Part shown: piece by piece, positions 62,580-64,000 of the stretch
Layout of the letters: each line of letters begins with the position of its first letter
Numbering within the stretch: position 1 is the stretch's first letter
Source of the DNA: Labilibaculum antarcticum
GTDB taxonomy: Bacteria > Bacteroidota > Bacteroidia > Bacteroidales > Marinifilaceae
Direction of reading: 5' to 3'
DNA length: 64,000 nt
NCBI RefSeq assembly: GCF_002356295.1
Contig: NZ_AP018042.1
Coordinates: forward strand, 1,148,361 to 1,212,360
Notes under the pieces: model-generated
Database searches by the model: none
What the model was told of the DNA's origin: nothing
Seen by the model: the letters and a program-made list of their open reading frames with translations, nothing else
Position numbers and translations under genes: made by a program

Positions 62580-64000
62580 ATGCATCGTAAAATAAGGAAA
62601 GTTGCCGTTTTGGGAGCCGGTGTTATGGGTGCCCAAATCGCCTGTCATTTTGCAAATATTGGAATGGAAGTTCTTTTACTGGATATCCCTCCAAAAGAAT
62701 TAAACGCTGATGAAGAAAAAGCAGGCTTCTCTCTTGCACATGCTAAAGTGAGAAATAGAATTGTAAATCAACTGCTTGCAAGGACAGTGAAAATGCACCC
62801 AGACCCTTTGTATCTGAAAAGTTTTGCGGAGCGAATTTTAACAGGAAATTTTGAAGATGATCTTTCTCGAATTCAAGATTGTGATTGGGTCATAGAGGTC
62901 ATTATTGAAAATTTAGGGATCAAACAAAAATTATATACCCGTATCGAGGAGTTTAGAAAACCAGGTTCCTTAATTACAAGCAATACATCAGGAATACCGA
63001 TTGGAATGTTATTGGAAGGCAGATCGGATGATTTTAAACAATCGTTCTGCGGTACGCATTTTTTCAACCCTCCAAGATATTTAAAACTTCTAGAGATCAT
63101 TCCTTCTAAACACACTTCTCAGGAAGTAATCAATTTCCTCACTGAATTTGGAGAAAGACATTTGGGCAAATCTATAGTGAATTGTAAGGATACACCTGCC
63201 TTTATCGCGAATAGAATTGGAGTGTATTCCATGATGTCAGTATTTCATCTTCAGAAAGAATTTGATTTTTCGGTGGAAGAAATAGATAAGTTAACGGGCC
63301 AAATTATTGGGAGACCAAAATCTGCGACATTCCGAACCTGCGATGTGGTTGGATTGGACACTTTAGTGCTTGTGGCTCAAAACCTAAAAAAAGCACTTTC
63401 GCACGATGAATCCAAAGATGTTTTTGAGATTCCTGATTTCATTCAGAAATTAATGGAAAACCAATGGCTGGGGTCAAAAACCGGACAAGGCTTTTATAAA
63501 AAGATTAAAAATGAAGAAGGAATCAGTGAGATCCTTAGCCTGAACTTATCCAGTTTTGAATATCAGGCCAAACAGAGAATTAAATTTGCTGAATTTGAAG
63601 CAGCCAAAGCCATTCCTCATCTGAACGACCGATTTAAATTGCTGTTAAAAGGAGAAGGGAAAGTCAGTCAATTCTATCGCAAATTATTTTTGGGATTGTT
63701 TGCCTATGTATCGAACCGAATTCCTGAAATTTCAAATGAAATTTACAAAATTGATGAAGCTATATGCACCGGGTTTGCCTGGGAAATGGGCCCCTTCGAA
63801 ATATGGGATGCCATAGGATTGAAAAAAACCATTCCAATGATGGAAGAGTTGGGATTTAAACCGGCAGAATGGATTTATAAAATGGCCGAGAAAGACTTAA
63901 AGTTCTATCAATTAAAAGATGGCAATAAGCAATTCTATGATGTCAAAAGTCAAAATTATCTCACAATTCCAGGAACTGAAGAATTAATATTGCTCAACAA
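62580..64000 (+). CDS. 3-hydroxyacyl-CoA dehydrogenase (FadB-like), 3' end cut by window
   Basis: The frame is open from the ATG at 62580 to the window end (473 codons visible). The N-terminal NAD-binding site is VLGAGVMGAQIACHFANIG; HFFNPPRYLKLLEI and CKDTPAFIANRIG follow, as in 3-hydroxyacyl-CoA dehydrogenases. After about residue 300, a second C-terminal dehydrogenase-like helical domain is seen (TGFAWEMGPFEIWDAIG). The length already exceeds a single-function enzyme, which suggests a fusion with an enoyl-CoA hydratase domain beyond the window edge. It lies 23 bp after the acyl-CoA ligase gene. Confidence 0.93.
   Translation, partial: MHRKIRKVAVLGAGVMGAQIACHFANIGMEVLLLDIPPKELNADEEKAGFSLAHAKVRNRIVNQLLARTVKMHPDPLYLKSFAERILTGNFEDDLSRIQDCDWVIEVIIENLGIKQKLYTRIEEFRKPGSLITSNTSGIPIGMLLEGRSDDFKQSFCGTHFFNPPRYLKLLEIIPSKHTSQEVINFLTEFGERHLGKSIVNCKDTPAFIANRIGVYSMMSVFHLQKEFDFSVEEIDKLTGQIIGRPKSATFRTCDVVGLDTLVLVAQNLKKALSHDESKDVFEIPDFIQKLMENQWLGSKTGQGFYKKIKNEEGISEILSLNLSSFEYQAKQRIKFAEFEAAKAIPHLNDRFKLLLKGEGKVSQFYRKLFLGLFAYVSNRIPEISNEIYKIDEAICTGFAWEMGPFEIWDAIGLKKTIPMMEELGFKPAEWIYKMAEKDLKFYQLKDGNKQFYDVKSQNYLTIPGTEELILLN

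Overview
The window looks like chromosomal DNA of a low-GC marine-type Bacteroidota, most likely order Marinilabiliales or a relative (inference). Three things point there. Several genes belong to families seen mostly in Bacteroidota (DUF4494, DUF4831, DUF5522, START-like, TamB-type and DUF6787-type proteins). At least eight intergenic regions carry the Bacteroidota -7 promoter box TAnnTTTG. Almost all genes lack a Shine-Dalgarno sequence. No phage, insertion sequence, CRISPR array or rRNA was seen.

Layout. 1-5421: a two-kinase phosphorelay with CheR- and CheB-type enzymes (first gene cut by the window edge). 5545-12260: CYTH protein, small membrane protein, tsaD, and a 1470-residue TamB-like protein. 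12428-16783: NhaD antiporter, an ExbB-ExbD-TonB/TolA set, and a TauE-type exporter that meets the TonB gene inside a 24-bp perfect palindrome. 16990-25703: glyA, two small membrane paralogues, and three tandem ClC-CBS genes of exactly 591 codons each. 26075-41933: housekeeping genes (FabK/nitronate monooxygenase-like, an M16 peptidase pair, Rel, Fur family, purA, DUF4831, NAD(P)HX repair, POT transporter, hemF, hemH, GNAT).

41982-54456 is the accessory core: a compact nitrogen-fixation locus. A NifA-like sigma-54 activator is divergent from nifH-nifI1-nifI2-nifD-nifK-nifE-nifN-nifB-[2Fe-2S] ferredoxin-nifV, which ends at a strong terminator. The order, the two PII-like nifI genes between H and D, the ~50-residue insertion in NifD, the short NifK and the NifB-NifX fusion resemble the clostridial/methanogen/Chlorobi type of cluster rather than the proteobacterial one. 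nifHDK give the enzyme, nifENB and nifV make FeMo-co and homocitrate, nifI1/I2 probably switch activity with nitrogen status, and the NifA-like protein probably switches transcription. Non-coding structure in the locus is notable: a nested hairpin between nifK and nifE, a second hairpin between nifN and nifB, a perfect Shine-Dalgarno before nifK, and several dyads upstream of nifH.

54594-64000: TrmO-like methyltransferase, DUF4494 protein, two near-identical tRNA-Met(CAT) genes each with its own promoter box and terminator, START-like protein, LptF/LptG permease, SnoaL-like lipoprotein, a 55-residue Cys-rich DUF5522 protein, fmt, a long-chain acyl-CoA ligase and a 3-hydroxyacyl-CoA dehydrogenase cut by the right edge. 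I did not find a clearly undescribed multi-gene system. The best candidates for new biology are the RNA structures of the nif operon, the divergent ClC triplet, and the palindrome at the TonB/TauE junction.
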